In this document: positions 33,936-44,811 of the stretch, piece after piece | Layout of the letters: the number at the start of each line of letters is the position of its first letter | Numbering within the stretch: position 1 is the stretch's first letter | Assembly (NCBI RefSeq): GCF_050908995.1 | Contig: NC_135130.1 | Coordinates: forward strand, 6,627,001-6,691,000 | DNA: 64,000 nt | Direction: 5' to 3' | DNA from: Andrena cerasifolii | Taxonomy: Eukaryota > Arthropoda > Insecta > Hymenoptera > Andrenidae | Position numbers and translations under genes: made by a program | The notes under the pieces: generated by a model | What the model saw: the letters and a program-made list of their open reading frames with translations, nothing else | Told to the model about the DNA's origin: nothing | The model's database searches: none

Positions 33936-36900
33936 ATGAACTTCGAGGGCGGTCGTCATTGTGTAATCAGTCGATCGATAGGTGTGCCACTGGGTCTGTG
34001 GCCTTATCGATGCACGATTCTCGGCAAAATCAACGGTGCTGTCGCTGTAACAATTATTATTCTCTGCATAGTCGCGCAGGTACCAAGTTTCATTTTTTTT
34101 TTTCTGAAATGCCAGCAGCTGCATTCAGCCCGCCTTACTTATCTACTGGATGCATTACATACTGTACTCGAATTGAATCGAGATAACAGTGGCATCGTTG
34201 AGATCGTTAAATCTCAGATATTGAATTCAGAATCCTTCCTTGCTGTATCCTACTTTTCACTTATTCCTTCCCCTTTTATAAAATTCAATTGCTAGCATCC
34301 CCGTTGCACGCCCATTTATTAAGTGCGGTTAAACGAATGTCCAATAGCAGGCGATACTTGCAGCTAGCAGCGTTTATCACGAACGAGTTCAGTATGGATC
34401 GGTTTTTAAAGTGCGTCACTGGTATCGTACCGCCTATGATCTACGTAATTAAGTATTTCAATTTTAAATGGAATATGGACCAGGTACGCTTTCCTAGATT
34501 CTCGTAACCATACGACTGCATCGCGATACTTAGAATTGAAGGAATACTGGCATGTGTTATAAAATCAAATTCATTTAATCGAATCTAATCAACGCGGGAA
34601 ATTCGGTAACTAGAAAATTCGATTTTTTTTTAATCCTTGCAGGCTTATAGGGAACCTCAATAGAAGCGTGTGGCAATTTTTATTTTCCGCTACTTGCTGT
34701 TTCTTCGGGGTGGCGTCACTTCGTAAAGGTTAATATGCGCTTTCCTATTCTACTGTATATCTTGAAAACTACAGTCGATCTAAAAGATTGGTAATACGCG
34801 AATTTAATTGTTTTTTTATGCCATACGAAGCTGTGGAATGAAATTCCTTGAAATTTGGAGTTTAGATAAAGAAAAAACGTTCCCCACCGGAAACAATTAA
34901 ATAACTTGGCAGCGCAGTTTTATAGTGCACAGAAAACAATTGAATTTTAATTTCAATAATTTTGTTTATACCTACAATGGCTTTCAAGACATACTACGGG
35001 AAAATAGGAAAGCGTACATTACTCCTTAAGGGGGAACACCACTGTGACGGCCGGAAATGTAGGCCATTTTTAAGAATTTTTTTTAGAATAATTTACAGTT
35101 TTCATAGAAAAATTTTATTACCTACCTTTAGCACGCTGTCTTAAGGACTATATATAAAAATAAATAGAAAAACCCATAAATTTTAATATATATTAATTAA
35201 TCTTCTAGACACATCCACGCGACCTGGGCGAATGTGTAACTATGGAACAGCAGGTCCGAAATGAAATTTCATTTTCTTTTTATAATCTATATGAGTGTCG
35301 TTTCCGTTGTACGTACCGATTTCTTAAACAAATTATTTTTGTAAAAATGGTGCGTTTTAGAAGAAAAGTTTAAAAATTCCGCAAATAAGGTGGACAGTTT
35401 TTCGAGCATATTTCAAAAAATTTGTTTTCGATCAAAGAATCCGTACGTACAACGGAAACTACACTCATATAGTATATAAAAAAAATGAAATTTGATTTCG
35501 GACCTGCTGTTCCATAGTTACACATTCGACCAGCTCGGGGAGGGGAGTCTAGATGATTAATGAATATATTATAATTTATGTATATTTTTCTATTTATATT
35601 TTTTTTTTGCATAGTCTCTTAAGACAGCGTACTAAAGGTAGGTAATACAAATTTTCTATGAAAACTGTAAATTATTCCTGAAAAAATTCTTAGATATGGC
35701 TTACTTTTCCGGCCGTCACAGTGGTGTTCTCCCTTAAGGGGCGTTTTCAGCCTCAAGAACCAAAAAGTGGCGGGAAGTGCGGAGTTAAAAAAAATCGGAC
35801 TTTATGGGTTATCATAGTTCCATTGTAAGTTGCATTTGCCCTAGCGCAGGTGTTTTATAAGTTTCCCCACTTTTAAGCAGACAGAGGCACTTCAATTAAT
35901 TTACACAGAATCATCCAGGTACAGTACGTCTTCGAGTGGATCCAATACGACTATGATTCATTGACGAACGAGAGGGAGCTTCGATTGACAGAAAAGTTTG
36001 CTAACCAAGGAAGAATCATAATCAGGGTCTTCTGCTGTGAGTATCGAAATTATTTACTGCCGATAGCTAAGGATAAATATCGTGGGCTATTTCTGTCAGA
36101 GAAATGACGGAATTAAGTGCCGCGCGGCATCTTTTTGAGGACCGTCGCGGGATACCCCATAAAACCAGAACGATACTGTGTTAAATCTCTCAAGTACACT
36201 TTAGTTGCCAAATATTTCTGCATTGTTCCAGGTTCTTTGGTGTTTGCATTCGTACCTATCGGATTACCGGTCCTGTTAATACTCTTCAATATAGATATAT
36301 GCGGTAATCAGACTCGCTCTGTGCTACTACCCATTAACGTTGAGTACTTCGTCGATCAAGATCGATACTTCTACTGGATCATGCTTCACTTCGACGCTAC
36401 CACGGTCCTGGGTGTTTCCATCATTTTTACCACTGAGACCACATTCGTACATTTCACCACACACGCGTGCGCATTACTCAGCATTGTCGGGTAATGGATT
36501 TTAATCACAAATTCTTAGAAACGTAACGAAACCAAACGACCGGCAAGACTGTCAGGTTCAATTACTTCCATTGCAATTTAATCCGTTGAAATATGTAGCG
36601 TGCGCGGCAACTGGTTATAGAGAATTAAATGGACGATTCTACGTAACAAAATATGGCGAAAACGAAGAGTAAGGAAATCGCACTGATGGCTTCGTTTTTT
36701 AGTTATTAATGTTTAAAGATTTAGTTTGAGGCGCCTGGAGCAAGGCAACTCGGCGGTCAGGGCGGCGCAGTGTTGCCAGATGTCACACTGCGACACGAGC
36801 GCCACTGACCCCCGAGTTGCCATTCTCTAGGCGCCCCAGTGCCAAACCTTTACACCTTAATAACTAAAAACCGAAGCACCCACCGCAATTACGTTACTCT

Positions 36901-38121
36901 TCATTTTCGTCTTATTTTGTCACGTAGTATCGCGCACTTCGTTTTATATTACCTGTTGCCGAATACCCTGTATATGTAAGCATTCATAGGGAAAACAATC
37001 GCACATTTATAGGGAACGCGTGGAACGGATGATGGACAGTAGTAGTCGAAATGTTCTTTCTGGTAATACGTATTTGTCGATACATAATCAACTAGTAACC
37101 GCCATTCAACTGCACCAACGAGTACTCAAGTGGGTATTGTAATTTATTTCAAACTCGAAAACAGTGTTTTGATTTGACAACTATCTTAAATTTGTTAAAG
37201 TTTCATTGAATACTTGAATACCTCCATCCTACCACATTACTGCATAATAGTTGTTATCGGCGTGGTTGCGATGAGCATGAACCTCTACATCGTGAGTAAT
37301 ATATTTCTGAAAATGATTCCCATGAACACCAGGTTGCCGAGGAGATTCTCTCGGTTTGATTTCTTGTTGAACGTGAAGTAATATACGAAGGAACTTTGAC
37401 TTTCTTCCTACTAGCATTTGTCTCTCGAAAATTTCAACCCCTTCGATATGTTTGCCACGGAGAATCCTCACAGAAACCTAGCACCTGCGCACTATGTTCA
37501 TTTTGGTGAACGAAAAATGCTTCGAGTAACTCTTGTTCGTTATTCACCGTCGCTAGCTGGCCAAAACAGTATTGCTGATGAAAGTCACTACCAATATGGC
37601 AACTGCAGTAACACTGATCGTAATTCAGTTATTTTACGTGGGCTGTGGTAATTACACTGGCCAGATTCTGTTAGACAACGGCAATGAACTATTCACGAAA
37701 ACGTGAGTACTAGTGTTCATCCCCCTTAACTCGGTGTGACTACTTGTTGCTAAATTTTGGAAAATTGTATTTCGTTTTATATTGGAAATCGGACATATAT
37801 AAAAGTGTTAGTTCTTACATAGAATGTTTAATGCTAGAAACTCTTACAATTAGTTCTCTGTGTGCAATCTACAGATACTTCTCAAGATGGCACGAATCAC
37901 CCTTGCCATTGCAAAAGATGTTGCTGTACATTCGACTAAGAAGCATGCAACCTACGGGACTCATGATTGGTGGCCTTTTCACTTTTTCATTTGAATTCTT
38001 TTCTAAGGTAAATGATTTACAAGCTACAGTAGGTGAGAGAAAAGAAAAAGACGCAATCTCTGACTTCCAGCTAATGAACGTATCGATGTCGTATTTCACG
38101 GTACTCTACTCTACGATTTAA
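33936..38121 (+). CDS. Odorant receptor 1 of cluster, 392 aa, nine coding exons
   Basis: Exons: 33936-34079, 34364-34483, 35919-36036, 36232-36490, 37013-37129, 37201-37291, 37557-37702, 37875-38007, 38071-38121. All introns are GT-AG and the phases (0,0,1,2,2,0,2,0) give one open frame of 392 residues, the normal insect OR length. The protein is a multi-pass membrane odorant receptor, expected to work with the co-receptor Orco as a ligand-gated cation channel in antennal neurons. Evidence: an N-terminal GLWPY motif before the first membrane segment, the EYFVDQDRYFYWIM stretch, a late GQILLDNGNELF segment, WHESPLPLQKMLLYIR, and the C-terminal SMSYFTVLYS typical of insect ORs. The nine-exon layout matches the expanded nine-exon subfamily of ants and wasps, some of whose members sense cuticular hydrocarbons; the ligand here is unknown. 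Intron 2 contains nested MITEs. Confidence 0.93.
34599..35819. mobile_element. Old foldback element in intron 2 of receptor 1, split by a younger insertion
   Basis: The left part (TTGCAGGCTTATAGGGAACC, then TCAATAGAAGCGTG) and the right part (CAAAAAGTGGCGGGAAG and ATCGGAC) correspond to a foldback also present in intron 2 of receptors 2 (40543-41089) and 3 (48390-48760). Here it is interrupted by the TTAA-flanked 704-bp element at 35030-35733. Its presence in all three paralogues dates it before the duplications. Confidence 0.65.
35030..35733. mobile_element. TTAA-flanked foldback (piggyBac-like), 704 bp, in receptor 1 intron 2
   Basis: Exact TTAA at 35026-35029 and 35734-35737. The ends are inverted (GGGGGAACACCACTGTGACG against GGGAGAACACCACTGTGACG from the right), and pairing extends through most of the element: AGACAGCGT / ACGCTGTCT, GGAACAGCAGGTCCGAAAT / ATTTCGGACCTGCTGTTCC, CGTTGTACGTAC / GTACGTACAACG. 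No transposase is present. It is absent from intron 2 of receptors 2 and 3, so it inserted after the cluster duplicated. Confidence 0.85.
36730..36835. repeat. Short inverted repeat in receptor 1 intron 4
   Basis: Left arm GGCGCCTGGAGCAAGGCAAC and right arm (reverse complement) GGCGCCTAGAGAATGGCAAC, followed by CTCGGCGGTCAG / CTCGGGGGTCAG. The same structure occurs in intron 4 of receptor 3 (about 49632-49737), is degraded in receptor 2 (about 42102-42180) and remains as a right half near 31375 before the pseudogene. It is therefore an insertion older than the tandem duplications. Confidence 0.65.
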
Positions 38122-39083
38122 CATTTCTATTGGAAGGAAGCGATGTTACTTTTAGTTGACACAGACACAAGATATTTGTTATGCGTTATTAAATCATTGT
38201 ACTATCTGAAACTGATTCAGATATACAACCCTGACTAACTTCTACTTTCTTATAATTTATATTTATTATTGTCACTATATGTATGAAACAAATTTTTCCC
38301 GGAAGATATGCATGTAACATGACTTCAAAATTACAATTTAATGTTTTAAGAAATTACACATCTCCATTCAAATTCGGAAGAAAAATGTTGAGCTTGCGTA
38401 TTTAATAAACTTTAAACGAAAATCTAATTCAGAGTCAGTTCATCTTCAAAAACCACTGACTCTAAAACACGCACCGCGCGTCGGTCACAATTAACTAGCA
38501 CCTCCGGTTGCAATGGTCGCTGCACCTGCGACAGAAGATATTCGAGTTTAAAACAATTGGCCCAAATTAAATATCTATTAATGTCAAGTTTGGTGAATTT
38601 CTGGACCGACCGAATGTGCTACGATTACATTGAAAATTTCGAAAGTTTGTGTCCTCGAGTTTCGATTGAAAGTTGCTTTAAAAATGAAGCATTCAGGAAT
38701 GAAGAACAAGAAATCAATTAGAACGCAATCGTTTGGTCCAAGGAAGGCCGTCGCATTCTACGTTATTAATAATAATTTTCACCAGCTCTATCGTTATACT
38801 AACACCCGTTGAACTTATTTAGAGAACTATTCACCACGACAGATAAATGAAAGAGAGGATTCTACACACACTTGATTTACCTCTGCAAGCAGTATTCTCA
38901 CGGGCAAATTAAGTGAATTTGGAATATAGTGCGAGCTAAGCCATAATAATCAAAATTATCATTTTACATAGCAACACAATTACCGCTAGTACTTATATTG
39001 TAACCGAACACATGTAAATATTTCACAAGATTCAAATATTAGCAATTTCAGCTAACATACTCACTCGCAGTTAGACATACATT
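38122..39083. other. Intergenic DNA between receptors 1 and 2
   Basis: No gene. Blocks at about 38445-38780 recur downstream of receptor 2 (45660-45780, 46321-46440 and 46870-46930), and in part downstream of receptor 3 (52060-52145). They mark the duplication unit. The 60-codon frame at 38630 is not preserved in the other copies. Confidence 0.6.
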
Positions 39084-39160
39084 TATAAAACCTAACACAA
39101 ATGCGGAGAGAAGTTAAAACACGTGCGTTCACCATGGAAGTCGGCGCAACAGTGCAACGC
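39084..39160 (+). promoter_or_regulatory. Putative promoter of odorant receptor gene 2
   Basis: TATAAAA at 39084-39090, then AACACGTGCGTTCACCATGG, matching the block upstream of receptor 1. The distance to the start codon is 441 bp. Role inferred from conservation. Confidence 0.4.
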
Positions 39161-39524
39161 ATTCCCAACAATCGATCGGTTGTAGGCTCCTCTACGCGTG
39201 CGTAAAGTCCCCCTCGAGTAAAATTCACAATAATCGATCACTGTTACGCGTGTCGCGCGAATTTCCGTAATACTCGCCCCCTGGCACCTGCAACCCCTAC
39301 GCACTGTCTCTCTCCAAACCACAGGTGATATTCACCCCTTTTTTCCTTCGACGAAGAAAATTACCTTAGAAGTTGCAAACTTTGCCTCAGTCCTCGAATT
39401 TCTTGCCAGCTTGAGTGACAATCGTAAAACGAAAATACAGGGAATATAGAATAACATGAAAACCCGGGGAAAAGCTCGACGGAAATAATGTATCTGCACG
39501 CAGTCGTGACTCGAACGGGGAAAG

Positions 39525-42500
39525 ATGAACTTCGAGGGCGGTCGTCATTGCAAAATCATTCGGTCGATAGGTGTGCCACTGGGTCTCTGGCCTTATGGAT
39601 GCACGATTCTTGGCAAAATGAACGGCGCTGTCGCTCTAACAATTATTATTCTCAGCATAGCCGCGCAGGTACCAAGTTCCATTACTTCTTTATAGTTCGT
39701 TCGAGCTGGAATGCCAGCAGCTGCTCTCAGTCCGCGTTACTTATTCGTTGCTTCAGATATTGAATCGAGATATCACTGGCGTTATTCAGATCGTTGAATT
39801 TGAGATGTTCGACTCAGAATCCTTACTTGCTCTATCCTACTTTTCACCTGTCTTCTCTTTTTATAAAATTCAACTCGAGTTGCACAACGATTCATCAGGT
39901 AGGGGAGACCGGGGCTAGTTGATACGTTATCCTGTTTTCAATTTTTTTTTATTTTTGTTTGAATTAATTACTTAATAACAAATATGCTAAAATATACTTT
40001 GGTCCTTCCTCTATAATACATAGTAAGCGAAAACTTGAGAAAATACATACAAAATGAAAGAAAAAAATGTTATTTAGACGAAGGCAAAATGCATCAATTT
40101 ACCCCACTGCGGGGCACATATGGTACGTACGCTGGATCGTAGGAAAGAATTGAACAACAAATTTCATATATCTCGCTGAAATGAAGCTACATATAATATA
40201 TATACGGTGTCGTGATAATACGTCTGTATCAACTAGCCCCCCTACGCCTCCCCTACGGTTAAAGGAGTGTTCAATAGCGCAGGATACTTGCAGCTGGCAG
40301 TGTTTACCACACACGAGTTCAGTATGGATCTGTTTTTTAAGATTGTGAGTGGTATGGTACCGTGTGTAATCTACGTAGTGAAGTACTTCACTTTTATGTG
40401 GAATATGGACCAGGTATGCTTTTCTAGATTCTCTAACGAAACGACTGCATTGGGGTACTCAAATTACAATTGGAAGAATACTGGCATCTGGTATAGAAAC
40501 AAATTCATTTCATAGGATCGATTTGAATCCAATTAACACGGGAACTTCAGCGACTTGAAAATTCGATTTTTTTTTTAAACTTTGTAGGTTTGTAGGGAAT
40601 CTAAATAGAAGTGTGAGGAAATTTTTATTTTTAGCTACTTGTTGATTCTTCAGGACGGAAACACTTCTTAAAAGTAATGTGCACTTTCCTATTTTCCTGT
40701 GTATCTTGGAAACTATAGTAAGTATAAAATATTGGTAATATGAGAATTTAATGGTTTTTTTGTTCTGTATAAAACTGTGCAATGAAATTCTTTAAATCTT
40801 GACTTTAAATAAGTAACAGTTCCCCACCAGAAGCAATTTAATATCCTGGCGGCGCAGTTTTATAGAGCATAGAAAATTATTAAATTTCAATTTCAATTTT
40901 TTTTATATCTAGAATGTTTTTCAAGACATACTGGAAAGTAGGAAAGTTTACATTAACCTTGAAAGTTTAAGGGATGCTTTCACCCTGCAGAACAAAAGCG
41001 GAAAATAAAAATTGCCTGACACTTCTATTGAGATTCCTTACAAACCTGCAATGTTGAAAAACAATTAGAATTACTGGGTTGTCAAAGTTACCTTGTGAGT
41101 TGTATTTTCCCTAGCACAGTGTTTTAAAAGTATCCCCTTTTTTACGCAAACAGGGCACCTTAATTAATTTGCACAGAATCATGCAGGTAAAGAACGTCTT
41201 CGATTGGATTCAAAGCAACTATAATTCATTGACGAACGAGAGGGAGCTTCGATTGATAGAAAAGTTTGCTGACAGAGGAACACTCATAAGCAAGTCCATC
41301 TTGTGTGAGTACCGAAAGTATTTCCTACCTAAGTAACTATATCATAAGGGTAAATATTCGGGGCTATTACTGGCAAGGAAATTACGAAATTAAATATTCT
41401 CCTTAAAGTTAGAAGAGTTTTGAAAGAAATGAAAACGCGCGTGGGTCGAAACAGATCCAGGGGCCGTAGCGGAGGTAACAATTTCAGACTCTAGACTAGT
41501 CTAGAGCTATTGGTTATTGCTCTCGTTCTGGTTAAACGATATTGTCTTAATCTCTCAATTACGCTTTAATTGTCACATTTGTCTCTATCGTTACAGACTG
41601 TTTGATGCTTATAGCCCTACTTATCGTATTCCCGTTCCTGTCGGTACTCTTGAATTTAGAGGCACCCGTTAATCTGTCTCATATGATGCCCGTCAGCGTT
41701 GAGTACTTCGTCGATCAAGACCGATACTTCTACTGGATCATGTTTCACTTCAACACTACCATGATTCTGGGTGCTACCATCCTGATTGTCACGGAGTCCA
41801 CATTCGTACATTTCGGCACACACGCGTGCGGATTACTCGAAATCGTCGGGTAATGAGTTTTAATCACAATATTCTTAGAAATGTTGCAAACGACCGATGG
41901 TTATATTCTTGCAAGGAATTACCGTAGTTGTAACGAACCCAGGTGGTCAGCAAGACCATTATGACATGTAGTGTGGGTGGCAACAGGTAGTAAAAAATGA
42001 AATGCATGATTCTACGTGACAAAATGTGCCGAGAATGAAGGTAAGGAAATTGCCCTGGAGGCTTCGTTTTTTCGTTATTAATGTTTAAAGATTTGGTTAG
42101 CGGTGCCTGGAGCACGGCACCCCGGCGTTCAGGGCTGCATACAGTTCCTGTCGTATGCTCCAGGTCCCACAGTCCCAAATATTAAAAACTAGCGTCCCCC
42201 ATCTCGGCTTCGCCCGAGATATTAGCGTGACTAATTCATGTTTACTAGAATTAATATCTTTTAAGGAAATTAAGGAATTTGAAAAAAGCTTGATTTCCTC
42301 GTAATATTTCGGAGAAGATAACATTCTTGGTATAATGATTTTCTGACATTAGGATGAATTGTTGTTGCGCATCACTTGCCGGAGCAATGATGGCGCATAT
42401 TATCCATCGCTCCTATTTGAACTTCTCCTAAGTTAACATACCTAGTTAATTCCTGGATCATAATTCAATGCAAAGCTTCTGGTAACATTCACTCTTATAA

Positions 42501-44529
42501 GTCCAGGATTTACCAGTATATCTTAATATATAAAGCAGAAAGTGTTTGTGTGTTTTTGTCTGTCGCCAAAAAACATTCGAACGGTATACCATGGGTTACG
42601 AAATTTCTTCCAGCTCATTATATCTACCTAAATCTAGATGAACGTGGCTACTTTCACAACAACGATAAATAAATGAAAAACAATTTTTTTATAAAATCAG
42701 AATCTAAATTTCGGGTGAAGTTGAGTAGTAAAGGTAGTATTGCATACGCCGAGAGCAGGAGTGGATATGATCTTCACAAATTTGATCGCATCCGGGGCAT
42801 AGTAACATCCACACGGGGTACACATAAATCTGCAACATCAATTTTTAACCACACCATCATTCTAACATATATGTCCACGGTAATCCACTTCTCTAGCGAG
42901 AAAGCGCGCAGAAAAGCTTTGCCATCTGGTGGTGACATCACGGTACTGCTGCGGGCGAGGTATCGCGCGAGCCGAATATGCGCATGCGCGCGCGAAGTAG
43001 GCTATCGTGTACACGGGTCACGTGGTCTCAAAACAGCCGTACACATGAAATGTTTACACATAAATTACATGTTAATAACGCGTTTCTGAGACATGCTACA
43101 TAGCCTATGTCCATCCTAGAGTATGCAAAAATAACGTGTTAAAATTTGAGGAAGATCGATTCAATAGGTCTTGAGTTTTGCGCGAACATAAAAATCGGCT
43201 CTCTCTTTATACAATAGTATATATAGATGAATAACTAAAAAATGTTGCCTCCACTGCAATCCGGTTACTCTGCATTTTCGTCTTATTTTGTCAAGAAGAA
43301 TCAGGCACTTCGTTCCATATTACTTGCTGCCGAACACCCTGTGTATGTACGCATGTTCAAAGGGAAAATAATCGCACATTTATAGGGATCGCGTGGAACG
43401 GGTGCTGGAAAGTAGTGTTCTAAATGTTCTTCATGGTGAAACGTATTTGTCGATACATGATCAACTAGTAGCCACCATTCAACTGCATCAAGGTGCACTC
43501 AAGTGGGTATAACTTAATTCGAAAACCATGTTTTGGAGCGATTTGACAAACATCTGAAATCTGTTAAAGTTTCATTGAGAACATGAATACCTCCTTGCTA
43601 CCACATTACTGCATAATAGTTGCTATCGGTGTGGTTTCGTTGAGCATGAACCTGTACGTCGTGAGTAACATGTGTATGGAAATGATTCTCGTGAACACTA
43701 GGTTCTCGAGAAGATTCTCTCGATTCCATTTCTTGTTGAATGCGAGGTAATATAAAAAGGGACTTAGATTTTCTTCCTGCTAGCATTCGTCCCTCGATAA
43801 TTTCAACCCGTTCGCTATGTTTGCCACGGAGAATCCTTACGACAACCTAGCGCTGGCGCAATGTGTTCACTAGGTTCAAGCAATGATACCTCGAGTTATT
43901 CTTGTTCATTATTCACCGTCGCTAGGTGGCCAGAGCAATGTTGCTGATGAAAATCACGGCCGAAATGTTAATTGCACTTTTAATGATCATGGTTCAATTC
44001 TTTTACATAGGCTGTGCTAACTACATTGGCCAGATTGTGTTAGACAAGGGCAATGATCTGTTCATGAAAACGTGAGTACTACTAGTATTAAACCCCCTTA
44101 TCAGTACTCGGTGCGACTATTTTCTATTAATTTCTTGAAAGTTGTTTTCTTTTTATATTGGACGTTAGTGATATTGAAAAGTAGCAGTTCTTGGAATGTT
44201 TAGTGCTCGAAAGTTTTATAAATAATACTCAAAACTGTTCATACTGAAAAATGTAGGGATACTGTTTGCAATCTGCAGATACTACGCAAGATGGCACGAA
44301 TCGCCCTTGCCAGTACAAAAGATGTTGCTGTATATGCGGCAAAGAAGCATGAAACCTACCGCCTTTGTGATTGGTGCCCTTTACACAGCTTCATTCGAAT
44401 TCTCTTCTAAGGTAAACGTTTCACAAGCTACAGTAGTTCAGGGAAGAGAAAGAACGAGACGGGATCTTTTACTTTCAGCTAGTGAACGTATCCATGTCTT
44501 ATTTCACGGTACTCTACTCTACGATTTAA
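39525..44529 (+). CDS. Odorant receptor 2 of cluster, 390 aa, nine coding exons
   Basis: Exons: 39525-39668, 40294-40413, 41187-41304, 41597-41849, 43386-43502, 43570-43660, 43926-44071, 44279-44411, 44479-44529. Exon lengths equal those of receptor 1 except exon 4, six bases shorter, and the splice phases are identical, giving 390 residues with no stop. The family motifs are all present: GLWPYG near the N-terminus, EYFVDQDRYFYWIMFH, NYIGQIVLDKGNDLF, WHESPLPVQKMLLYMRQR and the C-terminal VSMSYFTVLYSTI. It is an intact tandem paralogue with the same expected role as an Orco-partnered receptor in olfactory neurons. It is the longest of the three because intron 4 (41850-43385) has gained a dispersed repeat. 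A 358-bp MITE lies in intron 1 close to the exon 2 acceptor and might affect splicing. Confidence 0.93.
39899..40256. mobile_element. MITE in intron 1 of receptor 2, 358 bp
   Basis: Ends are inverted: GTAGGGGAGACCGGGGCTAG at left; from the right the complement reads GTAGGGGAGGCGTAGGGGGG then CTAGTTGATAC, matching the left's CTAGTTGATAC. Comparison with receptors 1 and 3 shows that it interrupts the conserved run between TCATCAG and GGTTAAAGG. Its right end lies 37 bp before exon 2. Absent from the other paralogues, so it is younger than the duplication. Confidence 0.75.
40543..41089. mobile_element. Old foldback element in intron 2 of receptor 2
   Basis: The left half (AACTTCAGCGAC, then GTAGGTTTGTAGGGAATCTA and AATAGAAGTGTGAGG) is inverted relative to the right half (CTGACACTTCTATTGAGATT, then CCTTACAAACCTGCA). 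Same element and position as in receptors 1 and 3. Confidence 0.7.
42525..43225 (-). repeat. Dispersed repeat, copy 3, in receptor 2 intron 4
   Basis: About 42525-42740 is the reverse complement of the repeat at 1583-1800 and 5864-6080 (GTGTTTGTGTGTTTTTGTCT, TCTGTCGCC, CATTCGAACGG, then TTTCGGGTGAAG and AGTAGTAAAGG). The rest to about 43225 is absent from the corresponding introns of receptors 1 and 3 and probably belongs to the same insertion; it includes a CpG-rich block and ends near CTCTTTATACAATAGTATAT. The class is unknown. The 138-codon frame across it has no recognised motif. Confidence 0.5.
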
Positions 44530-44645
44530 CGTTTCTATTGGAAGGAAGCTTTGTCACTGCTAGTTGCCACGTATATACAAGATATTTACTATGAGTTATT
44601 AAACGATTGTCTTAATTGTAAACGATTCAGCTATAAAATGCTTAC

Positions 44646-44811
44646 TAATTTTTTCATTCGACGGGAATTCATACGAGGCTTCGAATAATTTTCTCACTTT
44701 TATTTGTATCTGTATCCGAAAGTTATTTAATAACTCGAGGCTCCCGCGGAGTTATACAAATACAAATGAAAGTGAGAAAATTGGATGAATTCCCGGCGAG
44801 TAAAAAAATTA
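44646..44811. mobile_element. Inverted-repeat element downstream of receptor 2, 166 bp
   Basis: The left end TAATTTTTTCATTCGACGGG is matched from the right by TAATTTTTTTACTCGCCGGG, both continuing as AATTCAT. A second inner pair is TTTTCTCACTTTTATTTGTA / TACAAATGAAAGTGAGAAAA with slight offsets. A small foldback MITE of unknown superfamily. Confidence 0.65.

Noticed and set aside
37411..37480. Possible extra exon between receptor exons 6 and 7 (SLENFNPFDMFATEN), similar in all three copies
   Set aside because: Exons 6 and 7 already join in phase and give normal receptor length; no shared donor site follows this stretch, and intron similarity is expected after recent duplication.
42673..43089. 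138-codon frame inside receptor 2 intron 4
   Set aside because: It lies in a dispersed-repeat insertion absent from the other receptors and shows no receptor or other motif.
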